A stretch of 54,781 bases of DNA. Origin: a virus. The notes below the pieces were generated by a model, which was not told where the DNA came from, ran no database searches, and saw only the letters and a list, made by a program, of their open reading frames with translations. The translations under genes were made by a program, and so were the position numbers. The DNA is taken from positions 1 to 54,781 of the IMG/VR virus record IMGVR_UViG_3300021089_000283. The stretch is one strand, 5' to 3'. Shown in pieces: positions 19,252-27,300 of the stretch (position 1 is the first letter of the stretch; the number at the start of each line of letters is the position of its first letter).

Positions 19252-19907
19252 ATATAGTAACAGTTAAATGGGGTGACAAATATTCTGTTGATGATGTTAA
19301 TAAATTGTATTATAGTTGCGTAGCTACTACTCATGAGAATGATATTCATTTTTATTGTTATACAGATGATTCTATTGGGTTAAATCCTCATATAAATTGG
19401 TTACCTCTTATTGATATGGATCTAGATGGGGTATGGAATAAGTTATCATTGTTTAAGCCGGGTATGTTACCAGAAGGTAAGTGGTTATATTTAGACTTAG
19501 ATGTAATTATACAAGGTAGATTAGATGAGATCTATATGCAAAATCAGTTTACAATGGTTAAATGCTATTGGAAACCTATAGAAGTTCTTCGCCCTGATTG
19601 GGTATTTGAAGGCAGAACTATAAGAGATCATGATATAAACTCTTCTGTTATGTTGTTTCATAATGATGAGAACCATCATATATGGGAACACTTTTGGGAA
19701 TCACCTGATGATTATATGATGGCTTATCCAGGAATAGATGGGTTTATATATTGTGAAGGCTTTGCCCCTAACAATTATTGGAAACAAGGTAGGATATATT
19801 CAAAGTACTATGGAATTAAAGAAGAGTCATGGTATAATCCACCTGATGAGCCTTATTATTTAGAAACAGCTGCAATCTGTTTACTTAACGGACCCCTTAA
19901 GATATAA
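19248..19907 (+). CDS. Glycosyltransferase-like protein (KWGDKY family)
   Basis: 219 residues. It starts TVKWGDKYSVDDVNKLYYS, has a CYTDDS step at about 37-42 and the metal-binding D-L-D at residues 83-85 (WLYLDLDVII), and ends with a GPL segment. It is clearly related to the protein at 39228 (FFTFKWGDKYGPEYVNRLYAS; TDNSAG; WIDLDVLI). This is a GT-A-type sugar transferase by pattern. It closes the cassette inside the fibre block and overlaps the upstream gene by ATGA. The donor and acceptor cannot be read from sequence. Confidence 0.72.
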   Translation: MNIVTVKWGDKYSVDDVNKLYYSCVATTHENDIHFYCYTDDSIGLNPHINWLPLIDMDLDGVWNKLSLFKPGMLPEGKWLYLDLDVIIQGRLDEIYMQNQFTMVKCYWKPIEVLRPDWVFEGRTIRDHDINSSVMLFHNDENHHIWEHFWESPDDYMMAYPGIDGFIYCEGFAPNNYWKQGRIYSKYYGIKEESWYNPPDEPYYLETAAICLLNGPLKI

Positions 19908-19910
19908 ATA
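19903..19910 (+). promoter_or_regulatory. T4-type late promoter (first of tandem pair)
   Basis: Exact TATAAATA overlapping the stop codon of the upstream glycosyltransferase gene. A second copy follows 36 bases later, so the next fibre operon has two late starts. Confidence 0.7.
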
Positions 19911-19938
19911 AAGCTATAAGGATTGAATATTCAATTAT

Positions 19939-19946
19939 TATAAATA
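19939..19946 (+). promoter_or_regulatory. T4-type late promoter (second of tandem pair)
   Basis: Exact TATAAATA 48 bases before the ATG at 19995. The 87-base gap between genes holds only these two promoters and a short leader containing TTAGAGC; nothing else is recognisable in it. Confidence 0.78.
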
Positions 19947-19994
19947 AAGACAACGGTGGTTATATAATCATCACAATAAAATTAGAGCATAGAT

Positions 19995-20273
19995 ATGGCT
20001 GGTACTGTAGTAAAAATCAAGCAGTCCTCTGTTGCAGGTAAAGTACCTTCAGCGAGTGACTTACAACAAGGCGAATTAGCACTTAACACGGCTGATGTCA
20101 AGCTATACTCAAAGAACGGATCAGGAGAAGTCATTACGTTAGCGGCGGGGGCTAGTACGTTTACTCAAACATTTGATATGGGTAACCATGCTGGAGATGT
20201 AATATTAGACGGCGGTGATTATAATGATTCAATTTATGTAACACAGGGTTCATATGACGGCGGGGGAGCATAA
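19995..20273 (+). CDS. Small tail fibre-like protein
   Basis: 92 residues. The N-terminus VVKIKQSSVAGKVPSASDL followed by QQGELALNTADVKLYSKNG is the attachment-type module seen at the start of many marine phage fibres, here without a long shaft. The C-terminus is Gly/Asp/Tyr-rich (TQGSYDGGGA); the codons of the final Gly run also supply the GGGGGAG ribosome binding site of the next gene. It is likely a short fibre, connector or adaptor of the 843-residue fibre. Confidence 0.65.
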   Translation: MAGTVVKIKQSSVAGKVPSASDLQQGELALNTADVKLYSKNGSGEVITLAAGASTFTQTFDMGNHAGDVILDGGDYNDSIYVTQGSYDGGGA

Positions 20274-20276
20274 GAT

Positions 20277-22808
20277 ATGGCAACAATATTTAAGATAAGA
20301 AGAGATACGGCGGCCAATTGGGCGTCTGGCAATCCTACCCTAGCAGCGGGAGAAATGGGTCTTGACCAAACAAATAACTTCATCAAAATGGGTGATGGCT
20401 CAACTGCTTGGAATTCGTTAGCCCAATTCACACAAAACATTGAGAACGTAGAGGATTTAGTAGGTGCAATGGTCACCTCAAATACTGAAACATTTATTAC
20501 AGTAACCTACGATGACTCAGATGGAACACTAGATTTCGTTGTTCCAGTATTAGATGAAGACAACTTATCAACAGATTCCGCAACACATTTAGCTACACAA
20601 CAAAGTATTAAAGCATACGTGGATGGACAAACCCACTTAAGCTTACTTGACGAAGACAATATGGCATCTAACAGTGCTACGCAAGCCGCTTCTCAACAAT
20701 CAATCAAAGCTTATGTGGATGCACAAGTAGATACAGAAGATACCCTTGCTGAATTAGATGATGTTACTCTTACAACTCCAGCAGATGGTTCCCTATTACT
20801 TTATGATACTGGCAACTCAGTTTGGATTGACAATATCATGTCAGGTGATGCTACTCTATCAGACACTGGTGCTATAACACTTGCAACAGTTAATTCAAAT
20901 ACTGGTGCAATTGGTTCATCAACAGCTATTCCAATTATTACAACTAACGCCAAGGGTTTAGTTACAGCAGTAAGCACGGCAAGTATTACAACATCATTAA
21001 CGGTTGGAGCTGATTCAGGTTCTAATGATGCAGTAGCTCTAGCCACTGATACATTAGATTTCTCAGGTGGTACAGGTATTGATACAACAGTTTCTGATAA
21101 TGATATCTCAATTGCTATCGACGCTACTGTTGCTACATTAGCTGGTTCACAAACATTAACAAATAAAACATTAACTAGTCCAGTTCTAAATACGGGTGTT
21201 AGTGGTACTGCGGTTAAAGATGAAGATAATATGGCGAGTAATTCTGCCACTCATCTTGCTACTCAACAATCTATTAAAGCATATGTTGATAGCGTAGCGG
21301 ATGCTCAAGATAATACAGATGAAATAACAGAAGGTTCAACTAACTTATATTTCACTAACGCAAGAGCTAGAGCTGCGGTATCTGTTACAGATGCGGGTGG
21401 CGATGGTTCATTAGCATATAACTCTTCAACAGGTGTTATCACATATACAGGCCCAAGTGCTGCAGAAGCCAGAGCACATATTAGTGTTACTGATGCTGGT
21501 GGTGATGGTTCAGCTGCATACAATAGTTCAACTGGTGTTATAACTTATACTGGTCCAAGTGCCGCAGAGGTTAGAGCTCATATAAGTGCTGGTACTGGCG
21601 TTGCAATTTCAAATGGTGCAATATCTATTGGACAAGCAGTAGCCACAAGTTCTGATGTTCAATTTGCTGACCTAGTATTAAGTGGTGATTTAACTATTAA
21701 TGGTACTACTACAACAGTTGCCTCAACTAACACTACACATACAGATGCATTAATTGAATATGCTACTGGTACCACAGGTACACCGGCTAATGATGCTGGT
21801 ATTGTTATTGAACGTGGTGATCAGAATAATGCATTCATCGGTTATGATGAGAGTGCAGACGAATTTACTATGGGTACAGGTTCATTTACAGGTGCTTCAA
21901 CCGGTAACTTAACAATTACAACTGGTACCCTTAATGTTGGTCAAGTAAAAGCCACATCGATGGCTTTGACAGGAGCTGTTACAACTAATTCCACATTTGA
22001 TGGACGAGATGTAGCAACCGATGGTGCTAAGCTAGATAATATTGAAGCTTCAGCAACAGCTGACCAAACAGGTGCACAAATTAAAGTATTATATGAAGCA
22101 GAATCTTCAGCATTTACAGATGCACAATTTACTAAGCTAGCTAATATTGAAACTGCAGCTGATGTAACCGATGCAACAAATGTTAATGCTGCTGGTGCTC
22201 TTATGTTATCAGATACTTCAACCTCTGGTTTGGGTATTGTTGTTGATGAAGATAACTTAGTATCAGATAGTGCTACTAAAGTACCTACTCAACAAAGTGT
22301 TAAAGCATATGTCGATGCTGGATTAGCAGCACAAAATCACCTAAATGAAATGTTAGGTAATATGGATGACATAGATAATGGTACAACATTTGTTAAAACA
22401 GCAAACAACTTTACAGATGCTTTAAAGACTTCATTAGATACAATGGAAGACAATGCAGATGTCACAGATGCTACTAATGTAGCGGCTGCTGGCGCTGTAA
22501 TGGAATCAGGTGATACAGCTTCGGCTAAGATACCTGCTGGAACAACGGCACAGAGAGACGGTTCACCGAGTGCAGGTTATTTCAGATGGAATACAACATC
22601 CGGTGGTGCTGAGATATTTGACGGCACTTCTTGGGGATTAGTAGGTGGTGGTAACACTACCGGAAAGGCGGTATGGGAACATAGTTATACAGTTGCAGAA
22701 GATTATGAAGTAACTTCTGGTAACAACGCATTAACAGCGGGACCAATTACCATTAATACTGGCTATTCAGTCACTGTTCCTTCGGGATCATCGTGGGTGA
22801 TAGTTTAA
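20277..22808 (+). CDS. Large tail fibre protein with Mtd-N-like start
   Basis: 843 residues. Residues 4-50 (FKIRRDTAANWASGNPTLAAGE...FIKMGDGSTAW) match the N-terminal domain seen in Bordetella phage major tropism determinant and many tail fibres. The shaft is repetitive: four EDNxxSxSATxxxTQQSxKAYVD units, a perfect-looking tandem pair of a ~38-residue module (SVTDAGGDGS...YNSSTGVITYTGPS, about 367-437), and a DGRDVATDGAKLDNIEASATADQ module also present in the next fibre. No reverse transcriptase or template repeat is visible, so there is no sign of a diversity-generating retroelement. The C-terminus is SGSSWVIV. Likely a long receptor-contacting fibre. Confidence 0.78.
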   Translation: MATIFKIRRDTAANWASGNPTLAAGEMGLDQTNNFIKMGDGSTAWNSLAQFTQNIENVEDLVGAMVTSNTETFITVTYDDSDGTLDFVVPVLDEDNLSTDSATHLATQQSIKAYVDGQTHLSLLDEDNMASNSATQAASQQSIKAYVDAQVDTEDTLAELDDVTLTTPADGSLLLYDTGNSVWIDNIMSGDATLSDTGAITLATVNSNTGAIGSSTAIPIITTNAKGLVTAVSTASITTSLTVGADSGSNDAVALATDTLDFSGGTGIDTTVSDNDISIAIDATVATLAGSQTLTNKTLTSPVLNTGVSGTAVKDEDNMASNSATHLATQQSIKAYVDSVADAQDNTDEITEGSTNLYFTNARARAAVSVTDAGGDGSLAYNSSTGVITYTGPSAAEARAHISVTDAGGDGSAAYNSSTGVITYTGPSAAEVRAHISAGTGVAISNGAISIGQAVATSSDVQFADLVLSGDLTINGTTTTVASTNTTHTDALIEYATGTTGTPANDAGIVIERGDQNNAFIGYDESADEFTMGTGSFTGASTGNLTITTGTLNVGQVKATSMALTGAVTTNSTFDGRDVATDGAKLDNIEASATADQTGAQIKVLYEAESSAFTDAQFTKLANIETAADVTDATNVNAAGALMLSDTSTSGLGIVVDEDNLVSDSATKVPTQQSVKAYVDAGLAAQNHLNEMLGNMDDIDNGTTFVKTANNFTDALKTSLDTMEDNADVTDATNVAAAGAVMESGDTASAKIPAGTTAQRDGSPSAGYFRWNTTSGGAEIFDGTSWGLVGGGNTTGKAVWEHSYTVAEDYEVTSGNNALTAGPITINTGYSVTVPSGSSWVIV

Positions 22809-22826
22809 TTTTTTAGGAGACGATAA

Positions 22827-25106
22827 ATGTCGAAATTAAAACTAAAGGGTGACTCAGGCGGAACTGGTGTATTTACATTAACTTCTCCTAATTCAAACAC
22901 CGATAGAACAATTACTTTACCAGATGATACTGGTAATATTTTAACTTCAGCACAAACTACGGTAGCTGCATCATCGTGGGTTATTGATGAAGATAACATG
23001 GCAAGTGATTTAGCAACAAAAGTACCTACACAGCAATCCGTCAAAGCTTATGTAGATGCTCAAATTAGCGCTGAAAACACACTAGCTGAAGACAACGATG
23101 TTAACCTTACCTCACCAGGTGATGGTGCATTATTAATATATGATACAGGTACATCAACATGGCGCGATGGTGCTATGTCTGGTGATGCAACGATTAGTGA
23201 TACAGGTGCTTTAACAATTGCTAATGATGCTATCGATAGTCAACACTATGCTGCTGATTCAATCGATGCAGAACATTATGCTGCAGGTTCAGTTGATGGA
23301 ACTGCTATAGCAAACGATGCTGTTGATAGTCAACATATAGCTGCGGATAGTATTGATGCAGAACATTATGCTGCTGGTTCAGTAGATGGCACAGCAATAG
23401 GTAATGACCAAGTTGATAGCCAACACTACGTAGCAGGTTCAATTGATAACGAACACTTAGCAGCGAACTCGGTTGATTCCGACAACTATGTTGATGCTTC
23501 AATTGATCTAGCCCATATGAGTGTAAACTCAATTGATTCAGATCAATATGTGGACGGTTCAATTGATACAATACATATTGCAGCAAGTAATATAACAAAC
23601 GCTTTGATGGCAGATGATGCTATTGATTCAGCAGAGATTGCTGATGGTGCGGTTGATCTAGTTCATATGAGTCCAAACTCAGTGGATAGTGACCAATACG
23701 TTGACGGATCTATTGATACAGTTCATATTGGAGCAGATCAAATCACTGCAGCTTTGATTGCAGATGATGTAATTAATAGTGAGCACATTGTTGCAGACTC
23801 TATTGATGCGGAACATCTAGCACCAAACTCAGTTAACACTGATGCTATTATTGATGCTGCTGTAAGAACAGCTCATATACAAGCTGATAATATTACATCG
23901 GCACTTATTGCTGATGACCAAATTGATTCAGAACATATTGTAGATGCTTCAGTCGATCTAGCCCATATGGCGGCTAACTCTGTAGATAGTGACCAATACG
24001 TTGATGGTTCAGTGGATAATGTTCACTTAGCTAACTCTGCTATTACAGTTTCAGATGGTTCAAACACAACAGCTATATCACTCGGAGGCACTGCTACTTT
24101 CGCCGGTACGGCCAACGAGGTTACAGTTGCTGAAAGTTCAGGAACGATCACTGTAGGTTTACCAGATAATGTAACAATTGCTGGTAACTTAACTGTATCA
24201 GGTACAAACACTTCAGTTAGTTCAACAACTATCGAAGTTGCTGATCCATTACTACACTTAGCAACAACCAATAATGCTGCGGACGCAGTTGATATTGGTA
24301 TGTATGGTTTGTATGATACATCAGGTTCATTAGACCTTTATGGTGGTATCTTTAGGGATGCTTCTGATTCAGGTAAGTGGAATATATTTAAAGACTTACA
24401 AGCTGCTCCAACTACAACGGTTAATAAATCGGGTACTGGATATGCAGTTGGTACATTAGTATCAAACCTTGAAGGTGATGTTACTGGTGATGTAACAGGT
24501 GACTTAACTGGTACAGCTTCATTAGCAACAAGCATTACGCTTACAGCTAATGACTCAACTGATGAGACCGTTTATCCGGTATTTGTTGATGGTGCTACAG
24601 GTACACAGGGTCTTGAAACTGATACTGGATTATCATATAATCCTTCATCAGGTAACTTAGTTATCGGTGGTACGGTTGATGGTCGTGATCTACAAACTGA
24701 TGGTACTAAATTAGATACTATTGAAACTAGTGCGACAGCAGACCAAACAAATGCAGAGATAAGAACAGCTGTTGAAGCTGCGTCTGATTCAAATGTGTTT
24801 ACCGATGCTGACCATAGTAAACTGAATGCTATTGAAGCTTCAGCTACTGCGGACCAGTCAAATGCTGAGATTAGAGCGGCAGTAGAAGCGGCAAGTGATT
24901 CAAATGTATTCACAGATGCCGACCATACTAAATTAAATGCAATTGAAGCTTCTGCAACGGCTGATCAAACAGCTGCAGAGATTTTAACTGCTATTAAAAC
25001 AGTTGATGGTGCAGGTTCTGGTTTAGATTCTGACTTGCTAGATGGTCAATCCGGTGCTCATTACCGTGTTGATATCTACAACGCAGCAGGTTCACTACTT
25101 AACTAA
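22827..25106 (+). CDS. Large tail fibre protein with DSID/SVD repeats
   Basis: 759 residues, preceded by TTAGGAGACG. Residues 130-402 are an array of ~10-residue units such as ADSIDAEHYA, AGSVDGTAIA and NSVDSDQYVD, predicting a long beta-solenoid-like or coiled shaft. A GNLTVSGTNTSVSSTTIEV module follows, then repeats of LDTIETSATADQT and EAASDSNVFTDADH. The end, YRVDIYNAAGSLLN, resembles the end of the 401-residue fibre. It is the last gene of the fibre operon; a strong terminator lies 14 bases after the stop. Confidence 0.78.
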   Translation: MSKLKLKGDSGGTGVFTLTSPNSNTDRTITLPDDTGNILTSAQTTVAASSWVIDEDNMASDLATKVPTQQSVKAYVDAQISAENTLAEDNDVNLTSPGDGALLIYDTGTSTWRDGAMSGDATISDTGALTIANDAIDSQHYAADSIDAEHYAAGSVDGTAIANDAVDSQHIAADSIDAEHYAAGSVDGTAIGNDQVDSQHYVAGSIDNEHLAANSVDSDNYVDASIDLAHMSVNSIDSDQYVDGSIDTIHIAASNITNALMADDAIDSAEIADGAVDLVHMSPNSVDSDQYVDGSIDTVHIGADQITAALIADDVINSEHIVADSIDAEHLAPNSVNTDAIIDAAVRTAHIQADNITSALIADDQIDSEHIVDASVDLAHMAANSVDSDQYVDGSVDNVHLANSAITVSDGSNTTAISLGGTATFAGTANEVTVAESSGTITVGLPDNVTIAGNLTVSGTNTSVSSTTIEVADPLLHLATTNNAADAVDIGMYGLYDTSGSLDLYGGIFRDASDSGKWNIFKDLQAAPTTTVNKSGTGYAVGTLVSNLEGDVTGDVTGDLTGTASLATSITLTANDSTDETVYPVFVDGATGTQGLETDTGLSYNPSSGNLVIGGTVDGRDLQTDGTKLDTIETSATADQTNAEIRTAVEAASDSNVFTDADHSKLNAIEASATADQSNAEIRAAVEAASDSNVFTDADHTKLNAIEASATADQTAAEILTAIKTVDGAGSGLDSDLLDGQSGAHYRVDIYNAAGSLLN
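23218..24031 (+). repeat. Coding repeat array in fibre shaft (DSID/SVD units)
   Basis: About 25 related ~30-base units encoding decapeptides with the pattern (A/D)(D/N/G)S(I/V)D-x-(E/D)(H/Q)(Y/I/L/M). Neighbouring units share up to 20 identical bases, so recombination between units could change fibre length. Confidence 0.85.
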
Positions 25107-25119
25107 TAAGTAAAATTCT

Positions 25120-25143
25120 AAGGGCTCTTCGGAGCCCTTTTTT
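25120..25143 (+). terminator. Intrinsic terminator after the tail-fibre operon
   Basis: An AAGGGCTC stem, TTCG loop and GAGCCCTT stem are followed by a T run. The UUCG-type tetraloop and GC stem make it strong. It separates fibre transcription from the enzyme block, whose first promoter starts five bases further on. Confidence 0.93.
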
Positions 25144-25147
25144 ATTA

Positions 25148-25155
25148 TATAAATA
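25148..25155 (+). promoter_or_regulatory. T4-type late promoter, predicted leaderless
   Basis: Exact TATAAATA directly behind the terminator and ending five bases before the ATG at 25161. T4 late transcription starts about six bases after the octamer, so the predicted +1 is the A of the ATG. There is no ribosome binding site. Confidence 0.82.
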
Positions 25156-25160
25156 TTGTT

Positions 25161-26594
25161 ATGAAAACAAGTGATACTTTTTGTGCCCTTCCATGGGTAC
25201 ACCTCTCAACAAGACCGAATGGACATATGCGGGTATGTTGTACAGCAAATGCTTCCGGCGTTCAGAACCCAGACTCTCAAGATAAGATAGAATCAGACAT
25301 TGGCATTTTAAAGAATGATGATGGTATGCCTTCTAATCTTGCCAACACATCATTAGCTGATGCTTGGAATAATAACTATATGAGAGGAACACGTAAAGCA
25401 ATGATGCGTGGTGAAAAGCCTGCAAGTTGTATTAAATGTTATAAAGAAGAAGATGCAGGACATAGATCCAAGAGGATGTGGGAGACCGATAAATGGATTA
25501 AGAAACTTGGTATAGAGTCAGTATTAGAAGGATATGATCCAGAGACTGGTACAGTGCCACCACAAATCCGATACGTGGATCTTCGCCTTGGGTCTAAGTG
25601 TCAGTTAGCTTGTGTTATGTGTTCACCTAATGATTCATCGGGTTGGATAGTAGAACATAAAAAGATACATCCTAAATTAAAGAACGATAATCTAGAAAAA
25701 ACAATGCGTTGGGAGAAGGAGACAGGTAAATTAGCCTTTGTAGGTGGTAGTTATGCGTGGCATAAAAAGAATCCAATGTTCTTTGATGAACTCTATGAAC
25801 AGATACCTAAGCTAAAACAATTATATTGGGCAGGTGGTGAACCACTTGTTATGAAAGAACATTACTTTTTATTGCAACAAATCATTGATGATGGTTATGC
25901 AAGTGAGATTGAAGTGAGATATAACTCAAACGGAATGGAGTGGGAGCCTGAGCTCTTTGACTTATGGAAGCATTTTAAGGAAGTTATATTTCATTTCTCT
26001 ATTGATGACATGGAAGATAGGTTACATTATATAAGATATCCTGCAACATTCGACCATCTCACTATGAAAATGAGGGAGTTAGATAATTATCCTCATGGAA
26101 ACCTTAGGCTAACTACTGCTTATACTATACAGCTACTTAATATATGGTCTATACCAGATTTTGTTAGGTGGAAATTAACAAACAAATGGAAACTATTAAA
26201 TCAATGGCCGCAAGGTGGAGGTATGATTGATAATCATTTGGCATATTGGCCGCCCCAATTAAATTGTAAAGCATTGCCATTAGACTTTAAAAAGAAAGTA
26301 ACTGAAAAGTATGAGGCTTTCTATCCATGGTTAGAAGAGAACTGGGAATTATCTGGCGCACCTAGCAAAGAATTATTCATGGAAAACAATTATACAATAA
26401 ACCGTCTTAAAGGGATTGCATCATTTATGAATGCAGAAGATTGGTCAGTACGATTGCCTGAAACTGCTGAATGGTGTTATAGAGTTGCAGAAGAAAGAAG
26501 TCTAGACTTTGATAAGATCTTTCCAGAGTTATCTTGGTTACAAGATTATCATACGCCCCACGAAGATTTTCCGTTAGTAATTAATACTTCTTAA
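25161..26594 (+). CDS. Radical SAM protein 1, N-terminal twitch/SPASM-like domain
   Basis: 477 residues. The radical SAM [4Fe-4S] motif C-x3-C-x2-C is C147, C151, C154 (KCQLACVMC), and the SAM-contacting G-G-E is at 225-227 (YWAGGEPLV). Ahead of the barrel is an auxiliary-cluster domain: C8 (FCALPW), C24-C25 (MRVCCTAN) and C90/C93 (CIKC). I know this layout as the N-terminal-twitch radical SAM group. Members usually modify peptides or proteins by radical chemistry, but the substrate here is unknown. It is the first gene of the enzyme block. Its 3' end overlaps a convergent gene by 14 bases. Confidence 0.9.
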   Translation: MKTSDTFCALPWVHLSTRPNGHMRVCCTANASGVQNPDSQDKIESDIGILKNDDGMPSNLANTSLADAWNNNYMRGTRKAMMRGEKPASCIKCYKEEDAGHRSKRMWETDKWIKKLGIESVLEGYDPETGTVPPQIRYVDLRLGSKCQLACVMCSPNDSSGWIVEHKKIHPKLKNDNLEKTMRWEKETGKLAFVGGSYAWHKKNPMFFDELYEQIPKLKQLYWAGGEPLVMKEHYFLLQQIIDDGYASEIEVRYNSNGMEWEPELFDLWKHFKEVIFHFSIDDMEDRLHYIRYPATFDHLTMKMRELDNYPHGNLRLTTAYTIQLLNIWSIPDFVRWKLTNKWKLLNQWPQGGGMIDNHLAYWPPQLNCKALPLDFKKKVTEKYEAFYPWLEENWELSGAPSKELFMENNYTINRLKGIASFMNAEDWSVRLPETAEWCYRVAEERSLDFDKIFPELSWLQDYHTPHEDFPLVINTS

Positions 26595-27261
26595 AAGCCC
26601 AGAATTTCTCTTTACACCACCAACATTTCTTACATGGCTTTGTAAACTTCTTTGTCTTATCAGCTTGGCCTTCACAAGATCTTGTTAAAGGAAATAAACC
26701 TTTCATTAAACCTTCGCTTTCAAAGCATCTAGCTATAAATTGTTTATCATGATTAGCAAATGGCTTTGAGTTATGTTTTCTATGTGTACCATCTCTGTAT
26801 TTTGGTCTTTCATCGGTATACATATTATGCTCTTGCATAACAGGTCTTGCTGGGTTCTTTGTAACAAATCCAATATTTTCTTTTAGCTTATACTTAGTTT
26901 TATTGTTATCATATACCTTTTGCCATTCTTCATCAAGAATTCTTAAACCAACTTTAGGTGGAGTAGGTACAACAATATGTTGAAACTTCTGGGTCTTAGT
27001 TAACTTCAATTCTTTTTCAACCCAAGCCATAATCTTTTTAGCGTGTGTAACATTCCAATCTTTAGCCGCTTGCTTCTGATAACCTGGATTATCGTTTTGG
27101 TCTCTCTTCCAAGTAGCAATAACAATCTTATTCTTAAGTTTATTCTCTTTAATATGTTTGGCTATAACATATAAACCTAAAGCTGAATCAAGTCCACCGC
27201 TCACCCATAATAGTATGTTGCCAGTCTTTGGTAAATCTATTTGAACGTTCTTATAAATCAT
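26581..27261 (-). CDS. QueC-like PP-loop ATPase 1
   Basis: 226 residues on the minus strand. The PP-loop S-G-G-L-D-S at residues 21-26 binds ATP and marks the N-type ATP pyrophosphatase fold. The C-terminus has a zinc-type cysteine set C196, C210, C213, C216 (SCEG ... PCKKCWWC), the layout of QueC (7-cyano-7-deazaguanine synthase) and relatives. It is the only minus-strand gene in the first 53 kb and sits between radical SAM genes 1 and 2. It is clearly related to the gene at 34463. No queuosine/deazaguanine partners (FolE, QueD, TGT/DpdA) are visible, so it may adenylate another carboxylate. It has its own late promoter. Confidence 0.78.
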   Translation of the reverse strand: MIYKNVQIDLPKTGNILLWVSGGLDSALGLYVIAKHIKENKLKNKIVIATWKRDQNDNPGYQKQAAKDWNVTHAKKIMAWVEKELKLTKTQKFQHIVVPTPPKVGLRILDEEWQKVYDNNKTKYKLKENIGFVTKNPARPVMQEHNMYTDERPKYRDGTHRKHNSKPFANHDKQFIARCFESEGLMKGLFPLTRSCEGQADKTKKFTKPCKKCWWCKEKFWAFKKY

Positions 27262-27268
27262 ATAAATA
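27261..27268 (+). promoter_or_regulatory. T4-type late promoter, plus-strand half of a mirrored pair
   Basis: Exact TATAAATA whose first base is also the last base of the minus-strand start codon (CAT at 27259-27261). It ends 31 bases before the ATG at 27300 and would drive radical SAM genes 2-9. Confidence 0.82.
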
Positions 27269-27292
27269 ATAATAAATTGATTAACATAACTT

Positions 27293-27300
27293 TATTTATA
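27293..27300 (-). promoter_or_regulatory. T4-type late promoter, minus-strand half of a mirrored pair
   Basis: TATTTATA on the plus strand is TATAAATA on the minus strand. It ends 31 bases before the minus-strand ATG at 27261 and its far base overlaps the plus-strand ATG at 27300, so the two promoters are arranged symmetrically. Confidence 0.82.

Noticed and set aside
20277-22808. A diversity-generating retroelement, because the fibre starts with an Mtd-N-like domain
   Set aside because: There is no reverse transcriptase, no template/variable repeat pair and no C-type-lectin-like C-terminus; the domain is common in ordinary tail fibres.
23218-24031. A recombination or attachment site made of direct repeats
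   Set aside because: The units encode a continuous fibre shaft in frame, with no integrase nearby.
26581-27261. The minus-strand PP-loop gene as a misread shadow of a plus-strand gene
   Set aside because: No convincing plus-strand gene covers this stretch; the protein has a PP-loop, a Cys set and a close paralogue at 34463, so the minus-strand gene is real.
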